DNA from: an uncultured Pelagibacteraceae bacterium
GTDB lineage: Bacteria > Pseudomonadota > Alphaproteobacteria > Pelagibacterales > Pelagibacteraceae
Reading direction: 5' to 3'
NCBI GenBank assembly: GCA_902594675.1
Contig: CACJNE010000001.1
Location: forward strand, 145,548 to 199,353
Length of the DNA stretch: 53,806 bases
This document shows positions 10,034 to 19,569 of the stretch, one piece after another (the stretch's first letter is position 1; every line of letters begins with the position of its first letter). Under the pieces are notes generated by a model that worked only from the letters and a program-made list of their open reading frames with translations, did no database searches and was not told the DNA's origin. Position numbers and translations under genes: made by a program.

Positions 10034-12229
10034 TTAATATAGTGGCTTATTTTTAAAAAAATCGCTTAGATAAATCGGTTTTTGAGACAATATGTACCTA
10101 TAAACATTATAATTTTCCAAAACTCTTTGAACGTAATTTCTGGTTTCTTTAAATTTTATTAGTTCAACCCAATCTACATAATCTATTTGTTTTTTTTGGG
10201 GATCCTTGTTTAATTTCTTCCAGTACTTAACTCTTTTAGGTCCTGCATTATAAGCAGCTGTAGCAAAAGGGTAGGATCCTTTATAATTACTGATCAATCC
10301 AGCAATGTAATGAGATCCTAAATTTATATTATATTCAGGGTCGGTTGTTAATTTTGATTTAGAGTAACCAAGTTTAGCTTGCTTTGAAACTGTTTTAGCG
10401 GTGTATGGCATAAGCTGCATTAATCCTTGAGCACCAACTCTGCTTCTAGCCGAGGTATCAAATTCACTTTCCTGTCTTATAATAGATAATATTAAAGCTG
10501 GATCAGGAATTTTCCTACCACCAACAAATTTTGGTACACTCATGATTGGGTAATTAAATTGGTTATGAAATCTTTTTTGATATGATGCTATTTTAGAAAC
10601 TTGTATTGCAAAATCAAACCGTGAAATATCGGACGCTAGTTTTGCAGCTAAAACCTCGCTTCCTTTTTCTATATTATCATTGGCCAAATGTCTTAATATA
10701 TGTTTGGTATATTTATCTTTATTTAAATAATCAAGTAGATCTACAATCGCGACAAGTTTTTTTAAATAAAATTCTTTCTCATAATTATCGTCAACAAACA
10801 TTAATTTATCTAGTTCAAATTTTTCTTGAGGTTTAATTTTCATATGTGAAAGTTGACCATAATAAGTCGTTAAATATTTTGATCCTTCAAAATACCATTT
10901 TCTTGAATTTTCTTTATCACCAATTTTTTCATAAGTTCTCCCTAACCAGTAAGAGCCCCTTGAAAGACTTATTGGGTAGTTAACGCTGTAATAAAAATTT
11001 TTAAAATGATTTTCTGCCAGCTCAGGTTTTTTTAAAAAACTTAATGCTATCCAGCCACTCATCCATTCGGCCTCTGCATATTCTGGGCCATCTGACATTG
11101 CATGTTTTGAAACTATTTTATAAGCAGTGTTATATTTTTTTTTATATAATAGAGATCTTCCAATTATTGATCTTTCTTTCCACCATTTATCAGGTCTAAC
11201 TAAATATTTCTTTGTATTTTGAATATCATTTAATATTTCTAATGAACTTTCTACACGACCTTTTTTTCTTCTCCATTTTAATCTGTCATATTTTAAGCCA
11301 GTGTCATTTTTTAATTTTTGAGGTACTTTCTTAATTGCTTCGTCAACACCATAACCTCTACTTATCAATATTTGTCTTGCTGTGTAAAGCAATTGATAAT
11401 CTTTTGGTAAATATCGAATAATTCTTTTAAGATCCCAGTGTTTACCTTCCCACGCATAATAATCTGCTCGTTTTATATAATCTGATGAATCTAAAATATT
11501 TTTAAATTTCTTTCTAAAATATTTTAGAGTATTTGTATTTAAGTCAGCATTTACAAAACCTTCTTTGACTAGTTTAATGCCTTCTTCTGATCTACCAATC
11601 TTTATCAAACTTTCACCTAACATCATTTTTCCATATCCACTTAAGGGCTCATTTTTTGTAAACCAATTAATTACTTCTGAAGGTGATTGATTTTGTAAAT
11701 TGATCTTGTGTTCAGCAAGATATTTAATTCTATCAAATCTTGGATAATCTTTGACCCTCTCAATAAACCTCTTATATTCTGAAAATGATACTTTATTTCC
11801 TGATGTTAACAAATGTCTCCATTCAATAAAATCGTAAATTGATTGGGCTCTTGCCTTTTTTGCAACTATTTTAGCATCTTTCCAATTAGACTTTTCCATA
11901 AATCTAATTGCTTGTTTTGCATATTCAAAATCTCTTTCACTATAGTATTTAGTTTTTTTTACAGTTCTTAATAACTGTTTTTTAACAACAAGTGGTTTTT
12001 TTGGTGGTAATAAAATTCCAAATATCTCTTTAGGTAGATCCTTGTCATTTTTTAGGCTTTGTTTTTCAATAACAGTGCCTGGTTTAAAAGGAGGAATTAT
12101 AAACTTGCTTTTAAAAGAAGGTTTTTTTTTTGGTATTATTAATTCATCCGAATATGATGATTGAAAAAAGCTTAAAAAAAATATAATTGTAAATAGGAAT
12201 TTAGATTTTCTAAAAATCATTTCTAACAA
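10034..12229 (-). CDS. slt: Soluble lytic murein transglycosylase (Slt family), secreted
   Basis: 731 aa with an N-terminal signal peptide (hydrophobic LFTIIFFLSFFQSSYS at about residues 11-26), so it acts in the periplasm. The middle 400 residues are helical repeat-rich, like the U-ring of Slt70. The C-terminal catalytic domain has IRQESEFDTSARSRVGAQGL, with catalytic Glu near residue 587, then MQLMPYTA and AAYNAGPKRVKYW. It cleaves the MurNAc-GlcNAc bond to make 1,6-anhydro ends. A start three codons later (12220) is equally possible. It is divergent from dapA with only 18-27 bases between the starts, so the promoters must overlap coding DNA. Confidence 0.93.
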   Translation of the reverse strand: MLEMIFRKSKFLFTIIFFLSFFQSSYSDELIIPKKKPSFKSKFIIPPFKPGTVIEKQSLKNDKDLPKEIFGILLPPKKPLVVKKQLLRTVKKTKYYSERDFEYAKQAIRFMEKSNWKDAKIVAKKARAQSIYDFIEWRHLLTSGNKVSFSEYKRFIERVKDYPRFDRIKYLAEHKINLQNQSPSEVINWFTKNEPLSGYGKMMLGESLIKIGRSEEGIKLVKEGFVNADLNTNTLKYFRKKFKNILDSSDYIKRADYYAWEGKHWDLKRIIRYLPKDYQLLYTARQILISRGYGVDEAIKKVPQKLKNDTGLKYDRLKWRRKKGRVESSLEILNDIQNTKKYLVRPDKWWKERSIIGRSLLYKKKYNTAYKIVSKHAMSDGPEYAEAEWMSGWIALSFLKKPELAENHFKNFYYSVNYPISLSRGSYWLGRTYEKIGDKENSRKWYFEGSKYLTTYYGQLSHMKIKPQEKFELDKLMFVDDNYEKEFYLKKLVAIVDLLDYLNKDKYTKHILRHLANDNIEKGSEVLAAKLASDISRFDFAIQVSKIASYQKRFHNQFNYPIMSVPKFVGGRKIPDPALILSIIRQESEFDTSARSRVGAQGLMQLMPYTAKTVSKQAKLGYSKSKLTTDPEYNINLGSHYIAGLISNYKGSYPFATAAYNAGPKRVKYWKKLNKDPQKKQIDYVDWVELIKFKETRNYVQRVLENYNVYRYILSQKPIYLSDFFKNKPLY

Positions 12230-12247
12230 TTTATGATATAAATATTT

Positions 12248-13135
12248 ATGTTTAAAGGTTCAAATGTGGCTTTAGTAACACCTTTTAAGGGCGATAGTCT
12301 TGATGAGGAAACTTATATTAAAATTATTAATTTTCATTTAGAGAATGGTACTAATGGACTTGTGCCAGCAGGTACAACAGGCGAATCTCCAACTTTAACG
12401 CATGGTGAACATGAGAAAGTAATTGAACTTTGTATAAAAGAAGCAAAAGGAAAAATACCTGTCATAGCTGGTACAGGATCAAATTCAACTGTTGAAGCAA
12501 TTTCTCTAACAAAACATGCTGAAAAAGCAGGAGCCGATGGTGCATTGATTGTTACCCCATATTACAACAAACCTACTCAGGAAGGTTTATATGCTCATTA
12601 TAAAGCTATAAATGACAGCTGTGGGATACCTATAATTATTTATAATATTCCCGGAAGATCAGTGATAGATATGTCAGTTGATACAATGGCAAGGTTATTT
12701 GAGCTTAAGAACATTGTTGGTGTTAAAGATGCTACTGGAGATCTAAATAGAGTTGATGAGACTTTTAAAAAAATTGGAAATGAATTTATTCAATTAACTG
12801 GTGAGGATGGACTCGCTTTTGAATATAACAAAAGAGGTGGAGTAGGATGTATTTCAGTCACTGCTAATATTGCTCCAAAGTTGTGTTCAGATATGCAAAA
12901 ATTTTCTAAATCTAATAATAAAGATGAATTAAAAAAAGCAGAGGAAATTGACAAAAAACTTCAACCAGTTCATAAATCATTGTTTATCGAAAGCAACCCA
13001 TCTCCAGTAAAATATGCAGCCAAACTCATTGGTCTTTGTGATGATAAAGTAAGATTACCCTTAGTAACAGTTTTAGATACAACTAAAAATGAAGTCAAAA
13101 AAGCTCTTTTATCAGCCGAATTAATTAATGAGTAA
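12248..13135 (+). CDS. dapA: 4-hydroxy-tetrahydrodipicolinate synthase
   Basis: 295 aa, full length. DapA condenses pyruvate with aspartate semialdehyde in the lysine and meso-diaminopimelate pathway. Visible catalytic features are the Thr pair in [11 protein letters not shown], Tyr in IIYNIPGRS, and the Schiff-base lysine K160 in VGVKDATGD. The stop overlaps the start of smpB by 8 bases, beginning a small operon dapA-smpB-folK. Confidence 0.97.
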   Translation: MFKGSNVALVTPFKGDSLDEETYIKIINFHLENGTNGLVPAGTTGESPTLTHGEHEKVIELCIKEAKGKIPVIAGTGSNSTVEAISLTKHAEKAGADGALIVTPYYNKPTQEGLYAHYKAINDSCGIPIIIYNIPGRSVIDMSVDTMARLFELKNIVGVKDATGDLNRVDETFKKIGNEFIQLTGEDGLAFEYNKRGGVGCISVTANIAPKLCSDMQKFSKSNNKDELKKAEEIDKKLQPVHKSLFIESNPSPVKYAAKLIGLCDDKVRLPLVTVLDTTKNEVKKALLSAELINE

Positions 13136-13598
13136 CAAAACCAATACTGGTTTTAAAATTATTACAATTAACAGAAAAGCATCTTTTAATTTTTTTTTTA
13201 AAGAAGTATTTGAGGCAGGAATTGTATTAAAAGGATCTGAAATAAAGTCGGTACGGGCTGGAAAAATAAATATAGCTGAATCTTATGCTGTTGATAAAGA
13301 GGGAGAAATATTTCTGATAAACTCACATATACCTATCTACAAGCAAGCAAGTTATTCAAACCACAATCCTTACTCTGAAAGAAAACTTTTACTTAATAAA
13401 AGAGAAATAAATAAGATAATTGGCAGAATTCATGAAGATGGATTAACTGTCGTACCAACTAAAATGTATTTTAAAAAAGGGAAAGCTAAGCTTGAAATAG
13501 CAGTTGCAAAAGGAAAAAAACAATTTGATAAAAGACTTACAAAAAAAACTAGAGATTGGAACCGTGAAAAGGCAAGATACATTAGAAAATCAAGTTAA
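13128..13598 (+). CDS. smpB: SsrA (tmRNA)-binding protein
   Basis: 156 aa beta-barrel protein that binds the tRNA-like part of tmRNA and places it in the A site of stalled ribosomes. Motifs are [29 protein letters not shown], the [13 protein letters not shown] loop, and the basic C-terminal tail [16 protein letters not shown] that becomes helical in the mRNA channel. The tmRNA gene itself was not found in this window. The end of the gene overlaps the start of folK. Confidence 0.97.
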   Translation: MSNKTNTGFKIITINRKASFNFFFKEVFEAGIVLKGSEIKSVRAGKINIAESYAVDKEGEIFLINSHIPIYKQASYSNHNPYSERKLLLNKREINKIIGRIHEDGLTVVPTKMYFKKGKAKLEIAVAKGKKQFDKRLTKKTRDWNREKARYIRKSS

Positions 13599-14094
13599 TT
13601 CTGCTTATCTTGCTTTTGGTTCTAATTTAGGAGATAGAAAAAAAAACTTAAATAAAGCTCTAAAATTATTAAATAAAGAAAATATTGTAATAAAAAAGAA
13701 ATCAAAATTATATAGATCAAAATCATGGCCAAATAATAATTTTCCAGAATTTATAAATTTTGTTATATTTATTGAAACAAACCTTAATTTAAAAAAATTA
13801 TTCTTAAAAATTAAAAATATTGAAAGTAAGGTTGGAAGAGTTAAATCAAAAAGAAATTTTCCAAGAGTTTGTGATATTGACATTATTGATTTCAATGGTC
13901 GAATAATCCAAGAAAAAATTGGAAATAACAAAATCAATGTACCCCATGAAAAAATGCATTGCAGGAATTTTGTATTACTTCCTTTATTTGAAATAAATAA
14001 AGATTGGTTTCACCCCAAACTTTGCAAAAATATAGTATTTTTGTTGTCAAATTTAACTTCTGAACAGTTATTGGGTATTAAAATTATTCAATAA
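13564..14094 (+). CDS. folK: 2-amino-4-hydroxy-6-hydroxymethyldihydropteridine pyrophosphokinase
   Basis: FolK transfers pyrophosphate from ATP to 6-hydroxymethyl-dihydropterin in folate synthesis. The N-terminal [16 protein letters not shown] signature, the [10 protein letters not shown] strand, and [16 protein letters not shown] (the Asp pair binds Mg-ATP) are clear; it ends in the expected [16 protein letters not shown]. The start is uncertain. GTG at 13564 gives a normal short N-terminus and has AGAGA about 9 bases upstream; an ATG at 13504 would add 20 residues that only duplicate smpB in another frame. There is no ATG closer to the conserved domain. Confidence 0.88.
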   Translation: MKRQDTLENQVNSAYLAFGSNLGDRKKNLNKALKLLNKENIVIKKKSKLYRSKSWPNNNFPEFINFVIFIETNLNLKKLFLKIKNIESKVGRVKSKRNFPRVCDIDIIDFNGRIIQEKIGNNKINVPHEKMHCRNFVLLPLFEINKDWFHPKLCKNIVFLLSNLTSEQLLGIKIIQ

Positions 14095-14110
14095 AATGAT
14101 ATAAATAATT

Positions 14111-15853
14111 ATGCTTAAGTCTGAAGAATTAATAAACAAAGTAAAAAATTATAATAAATTTTTAAATCCTGAAACTTTATCCAAGGCTTATGATTTTGCT
14201 TTAAAAGCTCATGAAAAACAAAAAAGAGATGAGGGTTCACCTTATATCATTCACCCAATTGCAGTTGCAGATATCTTAACTGAGTTAAAGCTTGATAGTG
14301 CAACAATAGCAACAGGATTACTTCATGATACAATAGAAGATACTCACGCAACGTATAACACAATTGAGTCTGAGTTTGGAAAAGAGGTTGCTGATTTGGT
14401 CGATGGAGTTACAAAAATATCAGTCTTTGAAAACCAAGCAATTTCAAATTCTAAAGCAGAAAACTTTAGAAAGTTAATTTTAGCAACATCTAAAGATATC
14501 AGAGTCTTGCTTGTAAAATTAGCAGACAGATTACACAATATGCGAACAATAAAAGTTGTTGAAAAAGAAAAACAAATAAGAAAAGCGAAAGAAACAATGG
14601 AAATATATGCACCCTTAGCTGATAGAATGGGTATGCACCGTATTAGAGATGAATTAGAAGATCTATCATTTGAGGTTTTAAATGAAGATGCTCGAAAATT
14701 AATTAAAGATAGATTAGATAAAATAAAAGAAAATAATCTTATAAATTTTAACAATATCTCTGACCAATTTTCAGAAATATTAAAGGATAAAAATATTAAT
14801 CCCCAAATCGTTGGAAGGGAAAAAACCCCTTTTTCAATATGGAGGAAAATTCAAAAGAAAAGAACCTCATTAGAGCAAATAACAGATATTATTGGTTTCA
14901 GGATTATTCTGGAAAATATTGAAGATTGTTACAAGGCATTAGGAGTTTTTCATAGTAAATGGAATTGTATTCCTGGAAAATTCAAAGATTATATATCATC
15001 GCCTAAAATTAATAAGTATCAATCGCTACATACAGCAATTATTGGTCCTAACAAAAGACCAATAGAAATTCAATTAAGGACTAAGCAAATGCATGAGTTT
15101 GCTGAAAGAGGTATCGCCTCACATTGGAAATATAAATCATCTGAAAAATTTAATTCCTTAACGTGGAAAGAATATGATTGGTTAGCAGATTTAGTGGAAA
15201 TTATAGATAAAAATGAAAATCCTGATGACTCTTACGAATACACTAAACTTCAAATGTTTCAAGAAAATGCTTTTTGTTTCACACCTAAAGGATCAATTAT
15301 AAAGCTTCCAAAAAATGCTACACCAATAGATTTTGCTTATGCAGTTCATACACAAATAGGTGACGCTGCAATTGGATGTGAGATAAATGGCAAAGATAGT
15401 GCTTTACAATCAGTTTTAAGAAATGGTGATGTTGTTAAGATCATTACTTCAAAAAAAGCATCTCCTTCTCTTCATTGGTTGACTAGTACCAAAACTGGTA
15501 AAGCTAGGGCTGCCATAAGACGCTATTGGCAATATCGTGAAAATAAAAAACCAATTAAAGAAAAAAAATATAATACCACTCTTTGGATATCTCTACCAGA
15601 TGAACCTGGAAAAATGGGTGATGTTACAACCATGATAGGTGAAAACTTTGTAAATATTTCTAGCGTAGAAATGGTAGAAAAACTTAACGGTAGAATTAAC
15701 TTTAAATTTAACTTGATTATTCATGATCTTAAAAACTTTACAAAATTGATAAGTGAACTAAAACAAAAGGAATATAAATTTAAAATTATTAGACATAAAA
15801 ACAAAAAATATGCTTTCTTTAAAAAACTCTTTAGCAGTTTTAAGAAAAACTAA
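14111..15853 (+). CDS. rsh: Bifunctional (p)ppGpp synthetase/hydrolase (RSH)
   Basis: 580 aa, compact for a RelA/SpoT homologue (about 700 or more is usual). The HD hydrolase domain has HEKQKRDEGSPYIIHPIAVA and the HDTIEDT catalytic pair, so it should hydrolyse ppGpp. The synthetase domain follows with DIIGFRIIL, KFKDYISSPK, YQSLHTAI and EIQLRT. A TGS domain (about residues 382-445, CFTPKGSIIKLPKNATPIDFAYAVH) and a C-terminal ACT domain (SLPDEPGKMGDVTTMI) are present; the helical and zinc-finger regions between appear shortened. It probably serves as the only stringent-response enzyme, but that would need the whole genome. It overlaps pyrE by 44 bases. Confidence 0.93.
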   Translation: MLKSEELINKVKNYNKFLNPETLSKAYDFALKAHEKQKRDEGSPYIIHPIAVADILTELKLDSATIATGLLHDTIEDTHATYNTIESEFGKEVADLVDGVTKISVFENQAISNSKAENFRKLILATSKDIRVLLVKLADRLHNMRTIKVVEKEKQIRKAKETMEIYAPLADRMGMHRIRDELEDLSFEVLNEDARKLIKDRLDKIKENNLINFNNISDQFSEILKDKNINPQIVGREKTPFSIWRKIQKKRTSLEQITDIIGFRIILENIEDCYKALGVFHSKWNCIPGKFKDYISSPKINKYQSLHTAIIGPNKRPIEIQLRTKQMHEFAERGIASHWKYKSSEKFNSLTWKEYDWLADLVEIIDKNENPDDSYEYTKLQMFQENAFCFTPKGSIIKLPKNATPIDFAYAVHTQIGDAAIGCEINGKDSALQSVLRNGDVVKIITSKKASPSLHWLTSTKTGKARAAIRRYWQYRENKKPIKEKKYNTTLWISLPDEPGKMGDVTTMIGENFVNISSVEMVEKLNGRINFKFNLIIHDLKNFTKLISELKQKEYKFKIIRHKNKKYAFFKKLFSSFKKN

Positions 15854-16400
15854 TGCTTTGTTAGACGGTCATTTTGTATTGTCTTCTGGACTGCATTCAC
15901 CTTCATATGTACAGTGCGCAAAATTACTAAGTTTTCCAAATAAATCTGAAAAATTTACAAAATCTTTAGCGATTAAAATTAAAAAAACATTTAAAAATAT
16001 TGATTTAATACTTTCACCAGCAATTGGCGGAATAGTTATTGGTTACGAGATTGGTAGAGTTTTAAAAAAAGAAACAATCTTTTGCGAGAGAGTTGATGGA
16101 AAATTTAAACTAAGAAGAGGTTTTAATATAAAAAAAAATTCAAGAGTTTTAATTATTGAAGATGTTATTACTACTGGAAAATCAAGTTTAGAATGTGCTA
16201 AATTAATAAAAAAATCTGGTGCGATTTTATTAGGTTTTGCATGTTTAATTGATAGATCAAATAAGCAATCTTTAAAAATAAAAGGAAAAAGAATTGTCTC
16301 TCAAGTAAAATTAATAATTCCAACTTTTAAGAAAAAAAATGTTCCTTTAAGTTTAAAAAAAATACGAATTACCAAGCCAGGAAGTCGATTTTTAAAATGA
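15810..16400 (+). CDS. pyrE: Orotate phosphoribosyltransferase
   Basis: 196 aa type I phosphoribosyltransferase that makes OMP from orotate and PRPP. The PRPP-binding motif is VLIIEDVITTGKSS (about residues 114-127), preceded by the LSSGLHSPSYVQCAKLL region and the AIGGIVIGYEIG loop. The ATG at 15810 lies 44 bases inside rsh, but no later ATG precedes the conserved GHFVLSSGLHSP, so the overlap is accepted. The gene ends overlapping pdxJ by 4 bases. Confidence 0.95.
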   Translation: MLSLKNSLAVLRKTNALLDGHFVLSSGLHSPSYVQCAKLLSFPNKSEKFTKSLAIKIKKTFKNIDLILSPAIGGIVIGYEIGRVLKKETIFCERVDGKFKLRRGFNIKKNSRVLIIEDVITTGKSSLECAKLIKKSGAILLGFACLIDRSNKQSLKIKGKRIVSQVKLIIPTFKKKNVPLSLKKIRITKPGSRFLK

Positions 16401-17116
16401 GAAAGAGACTGGGTGTTAATATAGATCATATTGCAACTTTAAGAAATGCTAGAGGAGAAAATCATCCTGACCCTTATACTGTAGCCTTAAAGGTTTTAAA
16501 GGCTGGCGCAAATTCTATTACTGTTCATTTAAGAGAAGATAGAAGACACATTAAAGATAAAGATTTAAAAATCCTCTCATCTAATAAATCAATTCCAATT
16601 AATTTAGAAATAGCCTCTGACCCACAAATGGTGAATATTGCATTAAAAAATAAACCGTCTTTTATTTGTCTTGTGCCAGAAAAAAGAAATGAAATTACCA
16701 CTGAAGGTGGATTAAATTTAAAAAAGAATAAAAATAAAATTAAAAATATATTGGAAATCTTTAATAAACATAATATTAGAACCAGCTTATTTATAAATCC
16801 ATCACTACAAGACATAAAATTATCAAAAGTCTTAGGGAGTAAATGTATAGAAATACACACTGGTAAGATTTCTAATCAAATAAAACAGCAAAAAAATTAT
16901 TCCAAAGAACTTAAGAAAATCAAAAAATGTGCTACTTATGCAAAAAATATAGGTTTAGAAGTTCACGCTGGTCATGGAATGGATTATAAAACAACAAAAA
17001 TACTTAATAAGATTGAGCAAATAGAGGAATTTAATATAGGACATTTTATTATTGGAGAGTCTGTTTCTCATGGTATTTCAAAAGTAATTAAACAATTTAT
17101 TAAAATATTAAAATAA
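16397..17116 (+). CDS. pdxJ: Pyridoxine 5'-phosphate synthase
   Basis: 239 aa TIM barrel that condenses 1-deoxyxylulose 5-phosphate with 3-amino-2-oxopropyl phosphate to pyridoxine 5'-phosphate. The signature LGVNIDHIATLRNARG is at the N-terminus, followed by HLREDRRHIKDKD, the phosphate-binding SLFINPS, EIHTGK, and VHAGHGMDYKT. Coupled to acpS through a one-base stop/start overlap (TAATG), the same pdxJ-acpS pairing seen in many proteobacteria. Confidence 0.97.
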   Translation: MRKRLGVNIDHIATLRNARGENHPDPYTVALKVLKAGANSITVHLREDRRHIKDKDLKILSSNKSIPINLEIASDPQMVNIALKNKPSFICLVPEKRNEITTEGGLNLKKNKNKIKNILEIFNKHNIRTSLFINPSLQDIKLSKVLGSKCIEIHTGKISNQIKQQKNYSKELKKIKKCATYAKNIGLEVHAGHGMDYKTTKILNKIEQIEEFNIGHFIIGESVSHGISKVIKQFIKILK

Positions 17117-17505
17117 TGGATATTATAGGTAATGGTGTTGATATTATCAAAAACAGTAGAATTAATAGTTCGTTAAAAATTAAGGGTTTTTTGAATAGAA
17201 TTTTTACAAAAAATGAAATTGAACAAGGAAAAAAATTAAAGAATAAAATTAATTTTTATGCGAAAAGATTTGCCGCGAAAGAAGCATTTGTTAAAGCAAT
17301 TGGGACTGGCTTTAGATCTGACATAAATTTCAATGATATTGAAATCAATAATCATAAAAATGGAAAACCTTATATTTTATTATCAAAAAAATTAAGAAAT
17401 TTTTTAAAAAAAAAATTTAAAATACAAAAATACAAAGTCCACTTATCACTTTCGGATGAAAAAGATTATTCAGTCGCTTTTGTAATTATAGATAAAATAA
17501 TATGA
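17116..17505 (+). CDS. acpS: Holo-[acyl-carrier-protein] synthase
   Basis: 129 aa. AcpS moves 4'-phosphopantetheine from CoA to a serine of ACP. The Mg-binding Asp lies in IIGNGVDIIKNSRI and the second acidic ligand in FAAKEAFVKAIGTG; HLSLSDEKDYSVAFVI is the usual C-terminal strand pair. Overlaps lepB by 4 bases. Confidence 0.95.
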   Translation: MDIIGNGVDIIKNSRINSSLKIKGFLNRIFTKNEIEQGKKLKNKINFYAKRFAAKEAFVKAIGTGFRSDINFNDIEINNHKNGKPYILLSKKLRNFLKKKFKIQKYKVHLSLSDEKDYSVAFVIIDKII

Positions 17506-18230
17506 AAAAAATAATAATCGAAAATCTTAAAACTATAATTTATGCAATTATTATTGCTGTTTTAATAAGGTCAATTTTACTACAACCTTTTTATATTCCA
17601 TCATCTTCTATGGAGCCAAATTTATTAGTTGGAGACAGACTTTTTGTTACAAAATACACATATGGTTACAGCAAGCATTCCTTTCCATTTAGTCCACCAA
17701 TCTTTAAAAATCGTATTTTAACAAAAGATCCTAAAAGAGGTGATGTAGCCGTATTTAAAACACCTGCAGACAACAGAACTGATTATATAAAGCGTGTTAT
17801 TGGATTACCAGGTGATACAATTCAATTTATTAATGGAGATCTATATTTAAACGGAAATCAAATATTAAAAACAATTAAAGCAAAAAATATTACAAATTAT
17901 TGTGGCAAATCAAAATTAAACGTTAACACATTTGAGGAAAAACTTCCAAATGGTAAAGTTTATTTGGCTTCATATAGAACGGATATAAGCTTTGCAAATA
18001 CTGACAAATATTTAGTACCAAAAGATCATTTTTTTTTTCTAGGTGACAACAGGGATTGCTCAAAAGATAGTAGATTTTTATCTGAAGTGGGCTACGTACA
18101 TAAAAATAACCTTGTTGGTAAAGCTCAAATATTATTTTTTTCATCTGATCCATTTATTGGGAGTATCGTTAAATTTTGGAAATGGAATGAGATATTAAGA
18201 CTAAATAGATTTTTCAAAATAATCAAATAG
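17502..18230 (+). CDS. lepB: Signal peptidase I
   Basis: 242 aa. One N-terminal transmembrane segment (about residues 8-25) anchors it to the inner membrane with the active site outside. The Ser-Lys dyad is S36 (PSSSMEPNLLVGD) and K97 (YIKRVIGLPGD). The box E motif is FFLGDNRDCSKDSR. It cleaves signal peptides such as that of the transglycosylase at 10,034-12,229. Confidence 0.97.
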   Translation: MKKIIIENLKTIIYAIIIAVLIRSILLQPFYIPSSSMEPNLLVGDRLFVTKYTYGYSKHSFPFSPPIFKNRILTKDPKRGDVAVFKTPADNRTDYIKRVIGLPGDTIQFINGDLYLNGNQILKTIKAKNITNYCGKSKLNVNTFEEKLPNGKVYLASYRTDISFANTDKYLVPKDHFFFLGDNRDCSKDSRFLSEVGYVHKNNLVGKAQILFFSSDPFIGSIVKFWKWNEILRLNRFFKIIK

Positions 18231-18232
18231 AT

Positions 18233-18898
18233 ATGGATAAAATAAAAATTCTTCAAAGAAAAATAAAAATAGATTTTAAAAATGAAAAAATTCTTTTGCA
18301 AGCTATTACTCATAAAAGCTTTGATCCAAATAACAATTATGAAAATCTCGAATTTTTAGGAGATAGAGTTCTTGGCCTTGTTGTTTCTAAAAAACTATTT
18401 GAACTATTTCCAAACGAAAAAGTAGGATCATTAGATAAAAAATTAGCTTCTTTGGTAAATAAAAATAAATGCTTAGAAGTTGGTAATTTACTAAATCTTA
18501 AAGATTTTATTATTACAGGTAATTCTAAATCGAGTAAAAATATAATAGAAAATAAAATTATTTCAGATTGTTGTGAAGCAATAATCGGGGCAATTTATTT
18601 AGACAGAGGATTTGAATTTTCTAAAATTTTTATTCTTAAACAATGGAAAAATTTAATTAACAATGCTGAAACCACTTTTGTTGATGCCAAAACAAGACTT
18701 CAGGAATACTCCTTAAAAAATTTTAAAATATTGCCTATCTATAAATTAGTCTCTAATACTGGTCCTAGACATAAACCTAAATTTAAAGTTGGAGTAAAAC
18801 TTAAAAATAGTACATATATTTATGCAATTGGATCTTCAAAGAAAATTGCAGAACAATCTGCCGCTTCTGAACTTCTACAAAAACTTAACCAAAAATGA
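18233..18898 (+). CDS. rnc: Ribonuclease III
   Basis: 221 aa. The RNase III signature NYENLEFLGDRVLGLVV is at about residues 36-52 and the second acidic cluster is at DCCEAIIGAIYLD. A C-terminal dsRNA-binding domain is present (DAKTRLQEYSL through IAEQSAASELLQKL). The start is 2 bases after the lepB stop and the end overlaps recO by 4 bases. In many proteobacteria era sits between rnc and recO; here it does not. Confidence 0.97.
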   Translation: MDKIKILQRKIKIDFKNEKILLQAITHKSFDPNNNYENLEFLGDRVLGLVVSKKLFELFPNEKVGSLDKKLASLVNKNKCLEVGNLLNLKDFIITGNSKSSKNIIENKIISDCCEAIIGAIYLDRGFEFSKIFILKQWKNLINNAETTFVDAKTRLQEYSLKNFKILPIYKLVSNTGPRHKPKFKVGVKLKNSTYIYAIGSSKKIAEQSAASELLQKLNQK

Positions 18899-19569
18899 AT
18901 TGGCAAGATAAAGGATATTTATTGTCTTTAAATAAATACAATGAAAATTCGTCTATAGCTGAATTTTTTACGGAAAATAATGGAAAAGTAGTAGGTGTAA
19001 TTTTTGGATCAACATCAAAAAAAATTAAGAGTTATTTATTAATAGGTAATAAGTTTCACATAAATTCAAAACTTCGAGAAGATGGTAGATTGGGTTATCT
19101 TAAAGTTGAAATTGACGAAATTAAAACACCATTCTATTTAGAAAATAAAAAAAAATTATTTTGTATTATCTATTGTATGAATTTAATTAAAATTCTTACA
19201 GTCGAAAATGAGAGTAATATCGAAATTTACTCTCTTTTACGAAAATTGTTTAAAATTATTAATCTTGATAATTGGTTGGTTGAATTTTTATATTTAGAGT
19301 TAAATATACTTAAATCTATTGGATATGACATTAATTTTAAAGATTATGTGGTGAATAAAAATATTAATGGTCAAAATAAATATGTTGTGGAATCAAGTCA
19401 AAAAATTATACCCAATTTTTTAATAGATAAAAAAAATATTCCTGAAAATACTAAAGATATTTATAGCGGCTATTCAATAGTTGGAGATTTTCTTGATAAA
19501 ACGATTATTAAACCTAATAACAAAATTTTTCCTCCTTCGAGGAATGATTTTATTAATTTGTTTAAATAA
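18895..19569 (+). CDS. recO: DNA repair protein RecO
   Basis: 224 aa. RecO helps load RecA with RecR in the RecFOR pathway. The OB-fold N-terminus is recognisable (DKGYLLSLNKYNENSSIAEFFTENNGKVVGVIFGSTSK, given here only as landmarks at residues 5-42), followed by a helical region; the family zinc-finger cysteines are not obvious, as in several short alphaproteobacterial RecO. Identification rests on this domain plus position after rnc. It ends one base before the hemB stop on the other strand. Confidence 0.85.
   Translation: MNWQDKGYLLSLNKYNENSSIAEFFTENNGKVVGVIFGSTSKKIKSYLLIGNKFHINSKLREDGRLGYLKVEIDEIKTPFYLENKKKLFCIIYCMNLIKILTVENESNIEIYSLLRKLFKIINLDNWLVEFLYLELNILKSIGYDINFKDYVVNKNINGQNKYVVESSQKIIPNFLIDKKNIPENTKDIYSGYSIVGDFLDKTIIKPNNKIFPPSRNDFINLFK

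Noticed and set aside
13605..13937. Minus-strand frame opposite folK
   Set aside because: Shadow frame; folK on the plus strand has all family motifs.
14344..14754. Minus-strand frame opposite rsh
   Set aside because: Shadow of the HD and synthetase coding region; Ser/Phe-rich filler without motifs.
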